From Mytilus californianus (Eukaryota > Mollusca > Bivalvia > Mytilida > Mytilidae): a DNA stretch of 64,000 bases. The translations under genes and the position numbers were made by a program. Under the pieces are notes generated by a model. That model did no database searches. It saw only the letters and a list, made by a program, of their open reading frames with translations, and had not been told where the DNA came from. Location of the stretch: the NCBI RefSeq assembly GCF_021869535.1, contig NW_026262712.1:103048140-103112139 (forward strand), given 5' to 3'. This document shows positions 41,401-54,022 of this stretch, in pieces. Every line of letters begins with the position of its first letter. The first letter of the stretch is position 1.

Positions 41401-41659
41401 CCGGACTTTTAAACTCGTGTTGTCCTGAACAAGCATGAAATATTTGTCACTGGGCGTTAAAAATTAGCAACAAACAATCAATCAATTTAAACTTGTGTTA
41501 AATAAGAGGAAAACCATTTGATATTTATTTATTTGTTGGGGTGGGGGACAGAAGGATTTCATATATGAATATGGTTGCCTGGTATAAGAGCTGAAAAAGA
41601 GGCATGATTAGCGACAGATTATAATGAATAATAATGCCCTCTCATCCCTTCCCCATCCT

Positions 41660-41740
41660 CCATCTATAAATTAAACTGACCACAACGGTATAGCCCAATA
41701 GTGTTGAAAGTAGCGTTAAACACCAATCAATCAAAATCCC
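41660..41740 (+). repeat. SINE tail fragment
   Basis: 'gaaagtagcgttaaacacca' then 'atcaatcaa', preceded by 'actgaccacaacggtatagc'. It matches the 3' end of the tRNA-derived SINE at 62.76 kb. 5'-truncated. Confidence 0.65.
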
Positions 41741-41849
41741 ATCCCTAGAATATCAAATAATAGTCCCTTAACTGTTATTGTCCGTGTAGTTCTTATATTT
41801 ATCCAGCTTATCGTCCTACAGGGATGTCCCACTAAGGCTGGCATACCAT

Positions 41850-41961
41850 AAAAACGTTTATAACACAACTCACATTCTAATATATCTGCATACATAAATT
41901 TATTAATGTCATTTAGACTAAACGACGCCATATTTGTTATGTGCCTCTGCCGTCTAAACAA
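41850..41961 (-). CDS. Possible first exon with Cys motif
   Basis: Minus-strand ATG in a favourable context (AATATGGCG) gives MASFSLNDINKFMYADILE and then CELCYKRFYGMPALVGHPC. The C-x2-C followed by L-x-x-H-x-C recalls the beginning of a RING or B-box finger. A donor-like GTAGGA follows 'catccct'. The rest of the frame runs into SINE-tail sequence. No other exon was found, so this may be a relic. Confidence 0.25.
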
Positions 41962-43630
41962 CCTATAAAAAAAGGAAGAGATGGAAGAGAGCCAGAAGAT
42001 CTTCCCAATGCAAAAAAACAGAAATGGACTTCTCCTGGCTCACTACCGAAGAACAAACAAACGCGCCCTATTAATATGTTTTAAAAACGCCTTGCCCCTA
42101 CCCTTTTTTCCAAAAAAATTGGCATTGTTAAATATATATACATATATATAATCATCATTAAAATGCTATATTATATTTTTATAGGACCTACTTTATTACA
42201 TGATCTGGGACTAATGACATCTATCTATAAGTCAAAGCATACAGTAAATTATTATAATATGAATATGTTTCTTGTTTTAATAACCACATATGATGCTATG
42301 TATGAGTCACCATTTATCAGGACAGGATTTGAGTTTACATAGAGAGAATAATGTGCAAAAAATAGATAAGGGGCGGGACCAAACCTATAGATAACATATT
42401 GAAAAAATGATGAAATATGAAGAATACATTGATTGTTTTTTGGTTGCCTTATGTCCAGTGGCAAATACTTCACGCATGTTTAGGACAAATATAATAGAGA
42501 TCAAAGGATAAAGAAAAGAGTGAAATGGTAAAAACTAAAAGATATAGAATTATAGAAACGATCTTTGATCTGAACACCCTCCCCCTCCCCTCACACACAC
42601 ACACCATAACCATTACTGCCAATACTCGCATATATACATCTCTATACAAATATCTAAATCTGACCCCCCCCCCCCCCCCCCCCCCTAGACACAGAGGTTC
42701 TGGATCCGCCCCTGTTAAATGTATCTTATTATATACATTTTGTACGGGTCTAGATAATAGCTTAACGTACAATTCTATAATTTGTTGGATACAAATCATT
42801 AGAGATTTGTATCTAATTATATTATATACTGTGTCACAAAATAAACTTGTATATCCCCCCCCCCCCCCCTTTTCCAAATGCAGTATTAAAAAGTAAATCA
42901 TTTAAAAGTCCTGAAGAAAAAATATGTTTTGAAATATGCCCTGCATACTTATTTATGCAAAGACATATAGTAATTATTGAACTACTGTGGGGCTTGAAAA
43001 AAAATCTATTTAAGGGATTCGGAGATGGGAACAGTAAAAACATCTCAGCAACGAATCCTAAATGTAAAATGATTTGCGGCATATGACATGAGAGCACATA
43101 TTATAGATAGTCCAAAATATGAAGTTCACGCCTTATACAGTGTACGTCCTATGCCATATAACTATTGTTGTAACATGGGTTAGTAACTGGTTCCAATTTA
43201 TCCCGAATTGTCTTTATTAAAGAATTAGTTCCGGAGTATCACAGCTCAGGTCTCTTCTTGTGGGTCTCTGGTTCTGCTGTCGTAATTAGGTGATTTTTTT
43301 TCTACATGTAGCAAAAAAGACGGGGCTTGGTCCAAATAATTATAACGTCCTGGAAGGCTTTTTATTCTTTTTTATGTTTGCCTCTTGCAACGTCTCTGAG
43401 GATCAAGAAAAGTAAAAAAAATGATATAGCATCAGAGAACGTCATGATTACATTTATCTGGACTTAGAGGGGGAGTGGGGCTAGCTGTTTTTTTTTTTTA
43501 TTTCAATGTGTAGACTGAGGGGAGTTTTTGCCATGCACGCAGTCATCTCTTTCTATCCATGATCATCCATGAACAGGTTGTGTGTCAAATTAATTATTAT
43601 TACTTGTCAAATTAATAATTATTATTGGCA
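41962..43630. other. No supported gene
   Basis: AT-rich, with poly-C runs at 42,663-42,686 and about 42,857-42,869. ORFs of 79-143 codons across these runs (poly-Pro or poly-Gly) are homopolymer artefacts. A Lys-rich plus-strand frame at about 41,940-42,083 (KKGRDGREPEDLPNAKKQK) is noted but unsupported. Confidence 0.45.
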
Positions 43631-44148
43631 TTAACAGCCAGTGCACGAACTCGCATGAACGCCAAATTTAGTTAGAGGGCCGATATTCCGACGCGTTTAT
43701 TTAATTCTTGGTCACTCATGTTTAGAAAGAAAGGGGAGAAATCCAAACAATTACCGACCAATCACAAACGTTGTTGCAAATTTGACCTTGTGACGTCAAA
43801 AAAATTCCCATAATGCAATTATTGCATATAAATAAAAAAACTACTATACCAATTGAATAAAAAATATTGCATTTGAATGACAAATTATAACGTTTGAATA
43901 AAAAATATTGCATTTAAATGAAAAAATATACCGTTCAAATAAAAAATATTGCATTTGAATGACAAATTATACCATTTGAATAAAAAATATTGCATTTAAA
44001 TGAAAAAATATACCATTCAAGTAAAAAAATATTGCATTTAAATGAAGAAATATATATATTAAATAAAAAATATTGCATATAAATGAAAACTATTTAATTT
44101 TTGCAACCAATACCATGCCATATTAAAGACACTAAACAGTTATTGTCT
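43631..44148 (-). repeat. Right arm of the inverted repeat pair
   Basis: Inverted copy of 39,391-40,054: 'ttaacagccagtgcacgaac' at its inner edge, 'ggggagaaatccaaacaatt', the same AT-rich unit array, 'gcaaccaataccatgccata', and 'gacactaaacagttattgtc' at its outer edge. It lacks the 98-bp hairpin. Confidence 0.85.
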
Positions 44149-45167
44149 ATATACTCGACACTGAGATTTACAAATTAGACTTTAAATGTGGGGACTGTTT
44201 CAAAACATTGATTATCGATTAAAACAGGTAAAATTCAATTTGCGTGATGTTTCATTTGAAACCATGTTAATTTAGTAAGATTATTTTCTGATATCATTGC
44301 TTATGATTATAGGACGGGAAAGGTGTACGTGTGTGATGGGGAGTGGGTTGATGGTAATTCAAGTATGCACTTCTAGATTTGAAAAAAAATCACATAATAA
44401 GCCAGTTTGATTTTGTTTATATTAATTACTTAATAAGTAGCAAATTATCTCTTATTGCAAGCAACAGTATAAATAGAAATCATGCATTTTTCAATCAGTG
44501 CTATGACAGCTATCATTGACATGGAAACGGGCATTTTTTACACCGCAAGTACCCAAGTGTCTCCCTTATTTCTAAGGGAAATACAAAGAAACCGTATATT
44601 TTTTCAAAAGAAAACTTTCAGATGGGACCAAAACTGACTATTTTAACAGGAAATAACTGATCATCTCCAATTATTTCAAAGAAAAAAAACACTATATATT
44701 TGTAAAATCTATGCAAATTTAGTTATCTTCTGACACCGTTTATTTCCATTTACTAAGGTTACTATTTTGTTATATTTTTTTGTTTAAATATCTGCATAAA
44801 AGTTCATTTTAATTGTTCTGTGAACGATTAGTTAACATTTTTTTTTTTTTCAATTTATGTTTGATATGATTTATTGTTAAGAACTAGCTATTTGCCCCTA
44901 CAATTATGAGATGCATATGTTTTTTGTATTCCGGCAATGTTTCTAATCTATATCATTATCATACATGATTATGGAAACACATCATGTCAATTTGAAATTA
45001 AAGTAGGCAAACTACATAACTAAGGCCAATAAGAGATTGATGAGAACAAAACCAATTGTAGTGAAATTAGTGAAACGTCTCCTTTTTTTATAAGTTAAAG
45101 GGAAATGTGTCAATATATAAGTGACACACACAGGCAACTAGGAGCCTCCGTTTTACTATTTATGTTT
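44149..45167. other. No gene seen
   Basis: AT-rich sequence without coding signal or a repeat I can name. Confidence 0.5.
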
Positions 45168-45710
45168 GACTGACCTAAATAGCCATTGTTTGGTTTGATA
45201 TTTGATCATGTTGTGACATGCTCTTCTACTTAAAGGTAAAGCATAAATTCGTTTGATAATATATCTAAAACCTTTACAAACATATTTTTTCCAATCAAAG
45301 ACTATCATGGGGAACACGACACAGAAATCATAAGTTGTGCATATTTTAACATATTATACAGGAAATGATTCAAAAAGAAAGTTTATGATAATCGTGGTTA
45401 GCAGTTTAATTAGTGACCATAAGATCGGAGTATTGTAAAATAAATAAATATGTTTTACTTTATTGATATATTCAAATATTTGGCCAACAATATGCGGAAA
45501 AGATGATGAAATGTTGTTATCAATGTTAATTACCATGCCGCCATTTTGCCCTCTTTTTTCTATATATATATGATAACCAAACAAATCATTACCAAGGAAA
45601 ATCGTTCCAGGGCAAACAAATCTAATTTAAAGTACATTTTCATGAAAAACAAAAAGAAGAACAAAAACATATTCTAATATTTTAGGTTTATATATATGAT
45701 TTTTTTACAA
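45168..45710 (+). repeat. Tandem duplication, copy 1 (empty site)
   Basis: From 'gactgacctaaatagccatt' to 'tttatatatatgatttttt'. The second copy starts 595 bp later. At 45,345-45,365 it reads 'catattatacagg' without interruption, which is the empty target of the element in copy 2. The 76-codon minus-strand ORF occurs in shorter form in both copies and has no other support. Confidence 0.85.
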
Positions 45711-45762
45711 GGTATGATCAGTTATCGTATGAAATAAGGTAATACTTATATTCTATAATTTA

Positions 45763-47600
45763 TGACTGACCTAAATAGCCATTGGTTTGGTTTGAATATT
45801 TGATCATGTTGTGACATGCTCTTCTACTTAAAGGTAAAGCATACATTCGTTTGATAATATATCTAAAACCTTTTAAAACATATTTTTTCTAATCAAAGAC
45901 TATCATGGGGAACACGACACAGAAATCATAAGTTGTGCATATTTTAACATATTAGGGACTTATCATTTTTTACCTGGGAGGGGGGCTGGTCATTTTGAAA
46001 TAAAAAATACAAATTTTCATGATCCCCCCATAATATTTCACTATTTTTATTTGATCCCCCCTGTGAAAACATTTAAAAAATGTGATCCCCCCTCTATTAA
46101 ACATGCCAAAATTTTAACATGCAAAACACTTATCATTTTATTTCACGAACATATTGAAAATGAAATATTCTTAGTGGATTGAGTCCACAAACATATTTGG
46201 GGAAAATTGCCTTGAAATAGGGCTCTTCCATGAATATTAGAAGTTGAGCAAGCTAGTGCTTTGAGTAGCTTATTCTGACTTTTTTTCTAATTTCCTATAG
46301 TGGGCTATTAAAGAAAACTTGATCCCAAGTAACTCTGTAAAAATTTACATTAAAAAGTTAACTTTTCGAAACAGTAACAACACATTATTTACTAAGAGGG
46401 GTCTATTATATGTCCCTCTCTTGAACGCTGCTTAAACTTAAGGCCTTATTGAAACCTCCATTGAGTCGCTAAACTTTTATATCGATAGTTCATTTCAGCT
46501 TGAACAATTCAATTACTCATTTATTGTCACATTTCATTCATAAATGTGTGATAGTAACCTCAAAATTTAGATTTATTAGCCTAAAAAGTACAAATTTTGA
46601 GGGAGTGTGAGGTATAAATGGAGTCAAAGGGATCTTGTAATGAAAACAAAAAGATACATAAGAGTTGTTCATCATCTCAGAATCATCTTTTGTATCAATA
46701 TTCAACTGTTTGTATGCAATATTTAATCATTTATTGGAAGAGATATTGCTCTACACTATATTCTTTCATGATGCGGCGTGATTTGTATTTTTGGACAAAA
46801 TTTTGCACAAATCGCTGCATGCAGATTTCGTTTTAATTTATACTTATTTTCTCTCAAACTATTAAGCTGATTATAACAAAACTTGGCAGTAATGCTTGTC
46901 AATTTAGTGATCGAAGTGAGTGAAATATAACTACTGAATAATTCGGATTATGAAGCACCTATGCATTTTATATGGGACAAAATGACACAAAATGGCAGCT
47001 TCCTACATCACCAAAGTCTTGTGATGTCTTACTTAATTGTATATGAATGGTGTTAAAGATATATTTTCGATTTGACTGTTTTGAAGTATATGAACTACTA
47101 ATTTCCATGTGCAAAAAATATTGATCCCCCCACTTTGAATTTATAAAAAATTTGAACCCCCCTTTTCCACATACAGAAAAAAACTTGATGCCCCCTGCAT
47201 TTTGACCAGCCCCCCTCCCAGATAAAAAATGATAAGTCCCTTATACAGGAAATGATTCAAAAAGAAAGTTTATGATAATCGTGGTTAGCAGTTTAATTAG
47301 TGACCATAAGACCGGAGTATTGTAAAATAAATAAATATGTTTCACTTTATTGATATATTCAAATATTTGGCCAACAATATGCGGAAAAGATGATGAAATG
47401 TTGTTATCAATGTTAATTACCATGCCGCCATTTTGCCCTCTTTTTTCTATATATATATATGATAACCAAACAAATCATTACCAAGGAAAATCGTTCCAGG
47501 GCAAACAAATCTAATTTAAAGTACAGTTTCATGAAAAACAAAAACAAGAACAAAAAACATATTATTATATTTAAGGTTTATATATATGATTTTTTACTGA
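45763..47600 (+). repeat. Tandem duplication, copy 2 (split by an insertion)
   Basis: 45,763-45,954 and 47,241-47,600 together repeat copy 1. The 1,286 bp between them is a TIR element. The copies are nearly identical outside the insertion, so the duplication is recent. Confidence 0.85.
45955..47240. mobile_element. 1,286-bp non-autonomous TIR element, TTA target
   Basis: 38-bp terminal inverted repeats (GGGACTTATCATTTTTTA at the left; 37 of 38 bases match the complement at 47,203-47,240), with TTA on both sides (45,952-45,954 and 47,241-47,243). Subterminal Gly/Cyt-rich blocks ('tgatccccccctgtgaaaa') also recur inverted near the right end. A 72-codon ORF inside (46,618-46,836) is not transposase-like. 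TIR start GGG and TTA duplication suggest a PIF/Harbinger-driven element. Confidence 0.8.
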
Positions 47601-48183
47601 AAAAAAAAAATCTTTAGTGTACATAATATCATCATACACAATTCAACTAATTATACATATATATGTATATAATATATATGGCAAGACGTTGGGAAATTTA
47701 TTCCCTTTTTTAAATTAAGAAAAATCCTTTTTTTTTATATTACATGTAAGCATGGTAATAGTTCGAATATTAACAGATTCATATTATATAAAAATTTAAT
47801 TCTAATACTATTTTTTTTATACATTTAAATGACTTTTTAATTTAAAAATTCTCAATGGCTTATTACCATAAATATATGTTTGATGCACGCTCAAAACATT
47901 TAAATTTTTTCGAACATCTTTTTTTCTAATATAATTAATAGTTTGCTCCTTGATGTCGAGCAAATAAAAATCAGTCAATCATCTATTAGCATGATTAGAA
48001 TTAAATGTAATAAATACTTTTTAACCGGATTTTCGAAGTAAACATCGGTGATTGATTTGGGGATGTACGGCGGGCTTTTGCCAAACAGTGTCCGTTCATT
48101 TTTCAAATTTAGATATGTTGTTTCCTGTGACTAAATAAAGGTGAAGTTCAATTTTCACGATTTTAGCTTTTCTCGTTGTTCAG
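47601..48183. other. AT-rich, probable 3' region of the Penelope-like element
   Basis: No coding signal. It lies immediately downstream (on the minus strand) of the reverse transcriptase frame and may hold its 3' untranslated part. Confidence 0.35.
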
Positions 48184-49870
48184 TTATAGCCCTTTCCCAT
48201 GCTGTACAAAGGGAAATAACTCATTTTTACAGCCAAATTTACTAATCAAATATTTGTACCTATGAAAGAATTTAGTAAAAGTTTTGCGTAATTTATGGTA
48301 ACGAAATCCCTGACTTAATAATTTACCAGTGATGCATTGATTACGTTCGTTAAAATCTATGATATCACTACACAAACGGGCATAACGAACGAGTTGGGAT
48401 ATATAAACACCGTATGATGGAGCCAAAGGAACATCGCCGTCTAAAAAAGGAAAATTAACAATAGGGAATGAAAAGTCGTCTCTTTTGTCGTAAATTGTAG
48501 TATGGAGTTTTCCTTTAGAGATTGAAATGTCCAAATCTAGAAAAGGACAACTACTGTTGTTTATGTTAGATTTAGTTAAAGTAAGTTCTTTTGGGTAAAT
48601 TTCGGTAGTATATTTAGAGAACTCTGGATTATTTAACGAAAAAATATCATCTAGATAACGGAATGTATTGTTGAATGTATCAACCAAATGTAACAATGAC
48701 GTGTCTTTACTGAGTTTGGTCATAAACTGAGATTCATAGCAATACAGGAATAAATCTGCTATTAAAGGGGCGCAGATAGTGCCCATAGGAATACCTACTA
48801 CTTGTCGATACACTTTATCGCCGAAACGTACATATATGTTGTCCAGGAGAAAATTTAAAGCTTCAATCATATCTTCACATTTCCAGTTAGTGTATCTAGC
48901 ATACTTTCCTTTTTCGTTACAGAAAAAGGCTTTAAACGAGTTACAGCAAATAAATTTGTAATGAGATTTTTCAAAAGACCATTTAATTAAATATGAAAAC
49001 TTTTTCTTGTGTGGAAGTGTTGTATAGAGAGTAGAAAAATCGTAACTGTCAACAGAATTAAAAGGACCATCAAAAGCATGTATTTTATCTAAAGCCTCTA
49101 AAGAATTTTTAACACTCCAAAAATAATTAATACCATTATTTTCATAAGCTTTATTACTAAAGTTAGTAACAAGTTCTTTGATAGTAGGAAGGGAGGTAGT
49201 TAGAAGCACTGATATATTGGTAGTAGATCACTTACTAGATGCGAAGATGAAACGGAATCTAAATGTTTTTTTGTGCAATTTAGGTAAGCAGTACATAGTA
49301 GGGACTTTCAAATGTTCGGAAGAGGCTTTAAGCTGGGTAGTGGCAGTGATATGCTTGTTTACAATTTGACTCTCTGTGGAGCGTACGGACCTGAATGTAG
49401 ATGAATTTGTAATTTCGTTTTGGAGAACTTCCGTTTAGTATATGCGTCACACCACCACTACATTATTTGCTGCTTTGTCTTCCGGTACGAACACAAACCG
49501 CTTTGCGAGTACTTGGAGTTTATTTTTTATTCTAGAAATGGAAATATCATGGACCCTATTACTAATTTCAGAATTGTTTTCAAAATGAGATATACGAATA
49601 TTAACAGTATTCATAATTTTATTCAAATAACTGTCTAGAGATTTTTATCAGATTTTTCACGTTTACACCAATTTTTACAGTAGACAGTCTTTAATGGTCT
49701 GACGACACTGTTTCCAATCTATTTTAGATGGAGGACGATATTTCGGTCCTTTCTTAAGAAAAGTTATGACCTCACGGTCTTCGACGATGTTGAGGTCTCC
49801 TGTAAGGACATGACCATAGTGAACATATCTAAAACTAGATGTTACCTGAATTTATAAGGAGACTTTGAGC
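48184..49870 (-). pseudogene. Penelope-like reverse transcriptase, decayed
   Basis: The open part (49,209-48,184, 341 codons) has the palm: DFSTLYTTLPH at residues 57-67, GIPMGTICAPL at 139-149 and YLDDIFSL at 185-192 (catalytic Asp pair). A thumb-like region follows with PFLDLDISIS and APSYGVYISQLVRYAR. Upstream, after stops and shifts, come VLAKRFVFVPEDKAANNVVV and YCLPKLHKKTFRFRFIF, motifs typical of Penelope-like elements; still higher is KGPKYRPPSKIDWKQC (about 49,730). I see no GIY-YIG endonuclease. The family copies RNA onto nicked or telomeric ends. With several stops in the N-terminal half this copy is inactive. 3'-end pieces of the same type lie at 6.2-7.0, 57.0-57.8 and 61.0-62.0 kb, all on the minus strand. 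Confidence 0.8.
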
Positions 49871-50265
49871 ACTGAGTGTAAATACACGAATACAATTCAG
49901 AGGCATTTTAAAATGATATTTTATTTCCCAATGAAATGCAACATTCATGACTGTACATGCTTCCAATGACAACATCACATGAGGAAAAAAACACTAAAAG
50001 ATAAATATAAGTAATTATAAGAATTGATTGCTTTAAATTATAGTTTTATAGGATTGTAAAAGCGTTGATTGTGTGCACATTTTTAGTATAAATTTAAGCT
50101 TCATACAAAATGTTCTTTATTTCTTGCTACATGTATCACATCCAAATAAACTTACAAATAGAAACTTTCAATTATTAAATAAAACGATTAGTTAGGAAAT
50201 GACTAGAAAGTAAACAGTTGCAATAGAGATGTCCATAAAAAAATAAGTTTACTTCAAAAATATCT

Positions 50266-50413
50266 TACCTATAATGGATGACATCAATAATGATTGTGAG
50301 ATTTTCCTCGGTACATGGGAGATAATCCAATTTGAATCATGTCCAATCGCCTTACAAAAGCATATATGACCGTTAACTGTTAAGTCAAGGACGTCTCTAA
50401 TTGATGAATATGA
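50266..50413 (-). CDS. Candidate exon, unrecognised
   Basis: A minus-strand frame reads SIRDVLDLTVNGHICFCKA and IGHDSNWIISHVPRKISQ and ends at a strong donor (ATAG|GTAAGATA). Composition is protein-like. The acceptor side (TTATTAAAG) is weak. No partner exon with a fitting phase was identified; lower coordinates enter the Penelope remnant. Confidence 0.3.
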
Positions 50414-50689
50414 AGATCTTTAATAAGTTTGTAGTTTGAATTTTGGAGTCTTATTAAATAAAAGTGTTCTTGTTTCTGGTGCAGATATTATAATCTTTTT
50501 AACTATTACCACTATATTTTTTATCTCCAACTTTACAATTAACTCTGTTTATTCAATATATAGATATTTTAGTCTTCTAAGTATTAACAATTATTTAATA
50601 GTTTCTACATATAAAGATAAACTATCGGATATACATACATGTAAGCGGTTTAAGATGACAAACATATCAAAATTTAAGTGAATGTGTAA

Positions 50690-51304
50690 TTACAACTTAT
50701 GAGAATAACAATAAAAGTAAAATAAAATGATAACATCGGCTGTTGGTATACCACAGCTCCTTTTTATATTTACCTCAACAGCCAATGTCTATCTGAGATT
50801 TTACCACAACATCGTTGAGCTTATAGAGTACTAATGATGTTTATTAACATTTATATGCATGTTATCCCATTCGTTTGCCCAGTATTGTCACTTGTAACTA
50901 AAACAGAACAAACTTGAAATGTTAATTATGAATCAGATGTCATTCACAAGTTGTAAGATATGCATTAAGTAAAAAACTAGTCTAAGAATTTGCACCAGAC
51001 ACTCTAAAAATAGGTTATATTTTGGCAATGTGAACCACATACGTCTAGATTTAGAACAACAACTTAAAAATCATCAGTTGTAAACTTTACTTAAATTTAA
51101 GTATCAAAATATTGTGTAAAATGTTTTGAATAGCTCCAATTTAGCCAACTTTAGTCATAATGAGAAATACTTTGGATAAAATAAAGTCGAAGTATAACTG
51201 TGAAATGACAGATCTCAAAATTTTCACAATCGAAAGGATCTTAAATCAATAACATTGCATATACGAAAGCTTTCTCCTACAAATGACAGAAAAATATTAA
51301 ACTT
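50690..51304. other. No gene seen
   Basis: AT-rich. The hydrophobic 81-codon plus-strand frame just before it (50,436-50,681) is most likely chance. Confidence 0.45.
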
Positions 51305-51372
51305 TCATTTAAACGATGTTTGGAGCCCAATTAAGTTACTTAGTAGCACATCATTTTTCTTTGTTATTTCAG

Positions 51373-51475
51373 AAAGTATTAGTGCACGTCTTGCAGTATC
51401 AGACGATATTTGTCTTCTTAGGATGGTCTTGCCTCGTAGGAAGAGGAAGCAACTTTGTTGACAGTCAAACTTCAA
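51373..51475 (+). CDS. Candidate exon with good splice sites, frame unclear
   Basis: On the plus strand a pyrimidine-rich acceptor (TTTCTTTGTTATTTCAG) and a strong donor (TTCAA|GTAAGAAC) bound 103 bp. Frame 1 is fully open (KVLVHVLQYQTIFVFLGWS). Frame 2 reads SISARLAVSDDICLLRMVLP and stops inside. The minus strand is also open over 51,305-51,477 (LRRQISSDTARRALILSE), so strand is not certain. No partner exon was found. Confidence 0.25.
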
Positions 51476-51604
51476 GTAAGAACATGAGGGTATTTGGTGT
51501 TAACAAGGATTTTAGTACTAACAAACTACTATAAAACTCCTTGGTGTTGGTGTTTTCTTCAATTTTACCCTTGTCCGTCCTTACGTACGTCCGTACGTCT
51601 TAAA

Positions 51605-52025
51605 GTTGGTTTCCGTTCTCTCACTTTAGTTTGCCTCAACCAAATGTTATGAAACTTATACAAAATGCTTATTACCAGAAAACACAGATCAAGTTTGAAT
51701 TTTGGTGACGTCACTTTAACCGTTCTAGAGTTATGCCCCTTTACAAATGGAAAAATTGCTGAATGTGTTCCCATTCTCTAACTTAAGTTAGCCTGAACCA
51801 AATATTATGAAACTTGTACACAATGCTTATTACCACAAAATACAGACCAAGTTTGAATATTGGTGGTGTCACGTTTACTGTTCTAGAGTTATGCCCCTTT
51901 ACAAATGGAAAAATTGCTGAATTTTTCATTTCCGTTCTCTAACTTAAGTTTGTCTCAACCAAATAATATGAAACTTATACACAATACTTATTACCACAAA
52001 ACTCAGATAAAAAAAAATCATAGTT
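51605..52025 (+). repeat. 167-bp tandem repeat, about 2.5 copies
   Basis: Units start 'ccgttctctaacttaagttt' (51,616, about 51,772 and 51,942) and contain 'gttatgcccctttacaaatg', 'gaaaaattgctgaatg' and 'cttattaccacaaaacacag'-like stretches. It is preceded by 'gtccgtccttacgtacgtcc'. I recall this type from molluscan non-coding DNA. Confidence 0.8.
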
Positions 52026-52041
52026 CCCATTGAAACCTTAC

Positions 52042-52292
52042 ATAAAATCACAGTTTTATTTTCATTATTATGATTGAGTGACAAAGATGACGAAATTGGA
52101 TCATTTATTACCATACAAACCCTTTTGAAAGTCATATTTTCGACTTGTTGTTTGAAAGTACTAGGACAAATTTGACCATATTTATTTGATTCTACAAGGT
52201 ACTTCATTTGCTTTGAATGAGGAGAAAATATGGCCACCAAATTGCCGTTCTTTAACATTTCTTTACGAAGTAAGCCACGTGTTACTACTGTT
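52042..52292 (-). CDS. Candidate exon, unrecognised
   Basis: A minus-strand frame reads GLLRKEMLKNGNLVAIFSP and SNKYGQICPSTFKQQVENM, then RVCMVINDPISSSLSLNHN, ending at a donor (TTTAT|GTAAGG). Amino-acid balance is protein-like. The acceptor is unclear (AACAG or CAACCAG). It could belong with the exon-like segment at 50.27-50.41 kb on the same strand, but an exon with linking phase was not found. Confidence 0.3.
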
Positions 52293-54022
52293 ACATTTCA
52301 CTGGTTGCAACAAAAGTAATGCAAGTCTAGTTGTTGTATCTGTTGATCGATACGTCTAAAAACCGCTCAGGACCTCCTGAGTGCACTCAGGACATGTAAT
52401 AGATGTTTTAGTGAGCGTTGAGAGTATGCATTCGAAAGATAATTTAATTTTTGATCTTATAATTTTTGTTTTGGTAAAATCAATTCAATATTTGAGAAGT
52501 TATTTAAGCTTTTTATCGGCACGCTCCGTTATTTGGGATATGTAATGCATGACCTATGATCATATTCAATACCAATTATCATGTTAATTTGGTTGTTTGA
52601 TCTTTAATAATTAAGAGTGATTAGTCATGGTATTAAACACCTACAAGTAAACTTGACAAACAAACAAAAATGGTTTCCTTGAAAAAATAATAATTCAATT
52701 CAATTCTTTATTACATATATTGTTTTTGCACAAATGTTAAATAAACTTTTCGTTTTATTTGTAATAATTGAAGCCAATTGAGAAATCTTCACGAAGTCGA
52801 GAAATATTTCCTTCATATTATTTCATTTTAAAACGTTAAAAAAAATACAGTTCTATCGAATTCAAATGTGGCGTCCTTGGGGACCAAACCCCTGTTTTAA
52901 CAACATTTGTCTACTTTTGTATATTGCCGAACATTCTCTTTGATTATTTTGCCGTATATCAATTTCAATAGGAAATGTTGTGTTCAATGTTCTAAATCTA
53001 CAAAAGAAGCACTTTTTTTGTCATATAGAATATCGAAGTAGGCTTCGAAAGTTAGACTGTTTTTGCATAGTCTTTACTCGTTTTTTTCCCTTAAATTTCT
53101 TGAAACTCCTGATAGAGTTGAACATTATTAATAGACATCTTACATATGCAAATTTTATTTATCTCATCATATAGTAAGATTTTATTTCTTATTAAAATAG
53201 TTCGTGTCCAGTATTACAAGCCTTGAAGGAATTTCAATGTGAAAATAAATTCTGAAAAATGAATTTATAGCTGACTATGCGGTATGGGCTTTGCTCATTG
53301 TTGAAGGCCGTACGGTGACCTTTAGTTGTTTATTTTTGTGTCATTTGGTCTATTGTATAGAGTTGTGTCATTGGCAATCATACCACATCACCACATCTTC
53401 TTTTTACATATCTCCGTTTTTCCTCTCAGTTTCTGTCATTTATCATATTTGGGTATTTTTCTTATAATCAAATTAAGTTTTTCGTATCACATTTCGTATC
53501 ACACTCCGTGCAGTGTGATACAAGAAATATCTCTTCATGCAAGAAACATGCTAATGTATACATAACAGGCCACGATCATAAGAGAAACGGTATAAAAATG
53601 CATTGAAAGGGAGTTATATTTTTTTCTCCATAATCGTAAAAATGCACTACGCATAAAGTAAATTTAAACAACTTTAAAACACCGGATAACATGTATAATT
53701 CATTTTTTTCTCAAAACACTGTTCTAACAACATGATATTCATAAGCAATAATAATAAAAGTACTAGGCCAAATCTTTTGATAGTGAAATTTTGTAGTTGA
53801 CAATTGCCTATTCAAGACTGCTACACTGATATACATGCATATGCACATGTAAGTATGTAGGATTCATGTGTTATTTATTTATCATTTTGATTTTATTCAT
53901 ACAGATTTTTTTTATCAGTATTCATTGAATGAAATTAAATACGTTTTTTATACATTTTGTTATTTTTACATTGAATTATTGCTAGGATGAGTTGTACAAG
54001 TAAAAATCTTAAAACTCTCATT
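52293..54022. other. No gene; one dispersed repeat
   Basis: AT-rich. Contains the dispersed repeat copy at 53,262-53,410 and a small palindrome around 53,478-53,522 ('cgtatcacac' against 'gtgtgatac'). Confidence 0.5.
53262..53410 (+). repeat. Dispersed mussel repeat, copy at 53.3 kb
   Basis: 'tatagctgactatgcggtat', 'gaaggccgtacggtgacctt', 'gagttgtgtcattggcaatc' and 'ataccacatcaccacatctt'. Confidence 0.75.

Noticed and set aside
42470..43097. Several ORFs of 79-143 codons with poly-Pro or poly-Gly
   Set aside because: They run through poly-C tracts in repeats; the open length is produced by the homopolymers.
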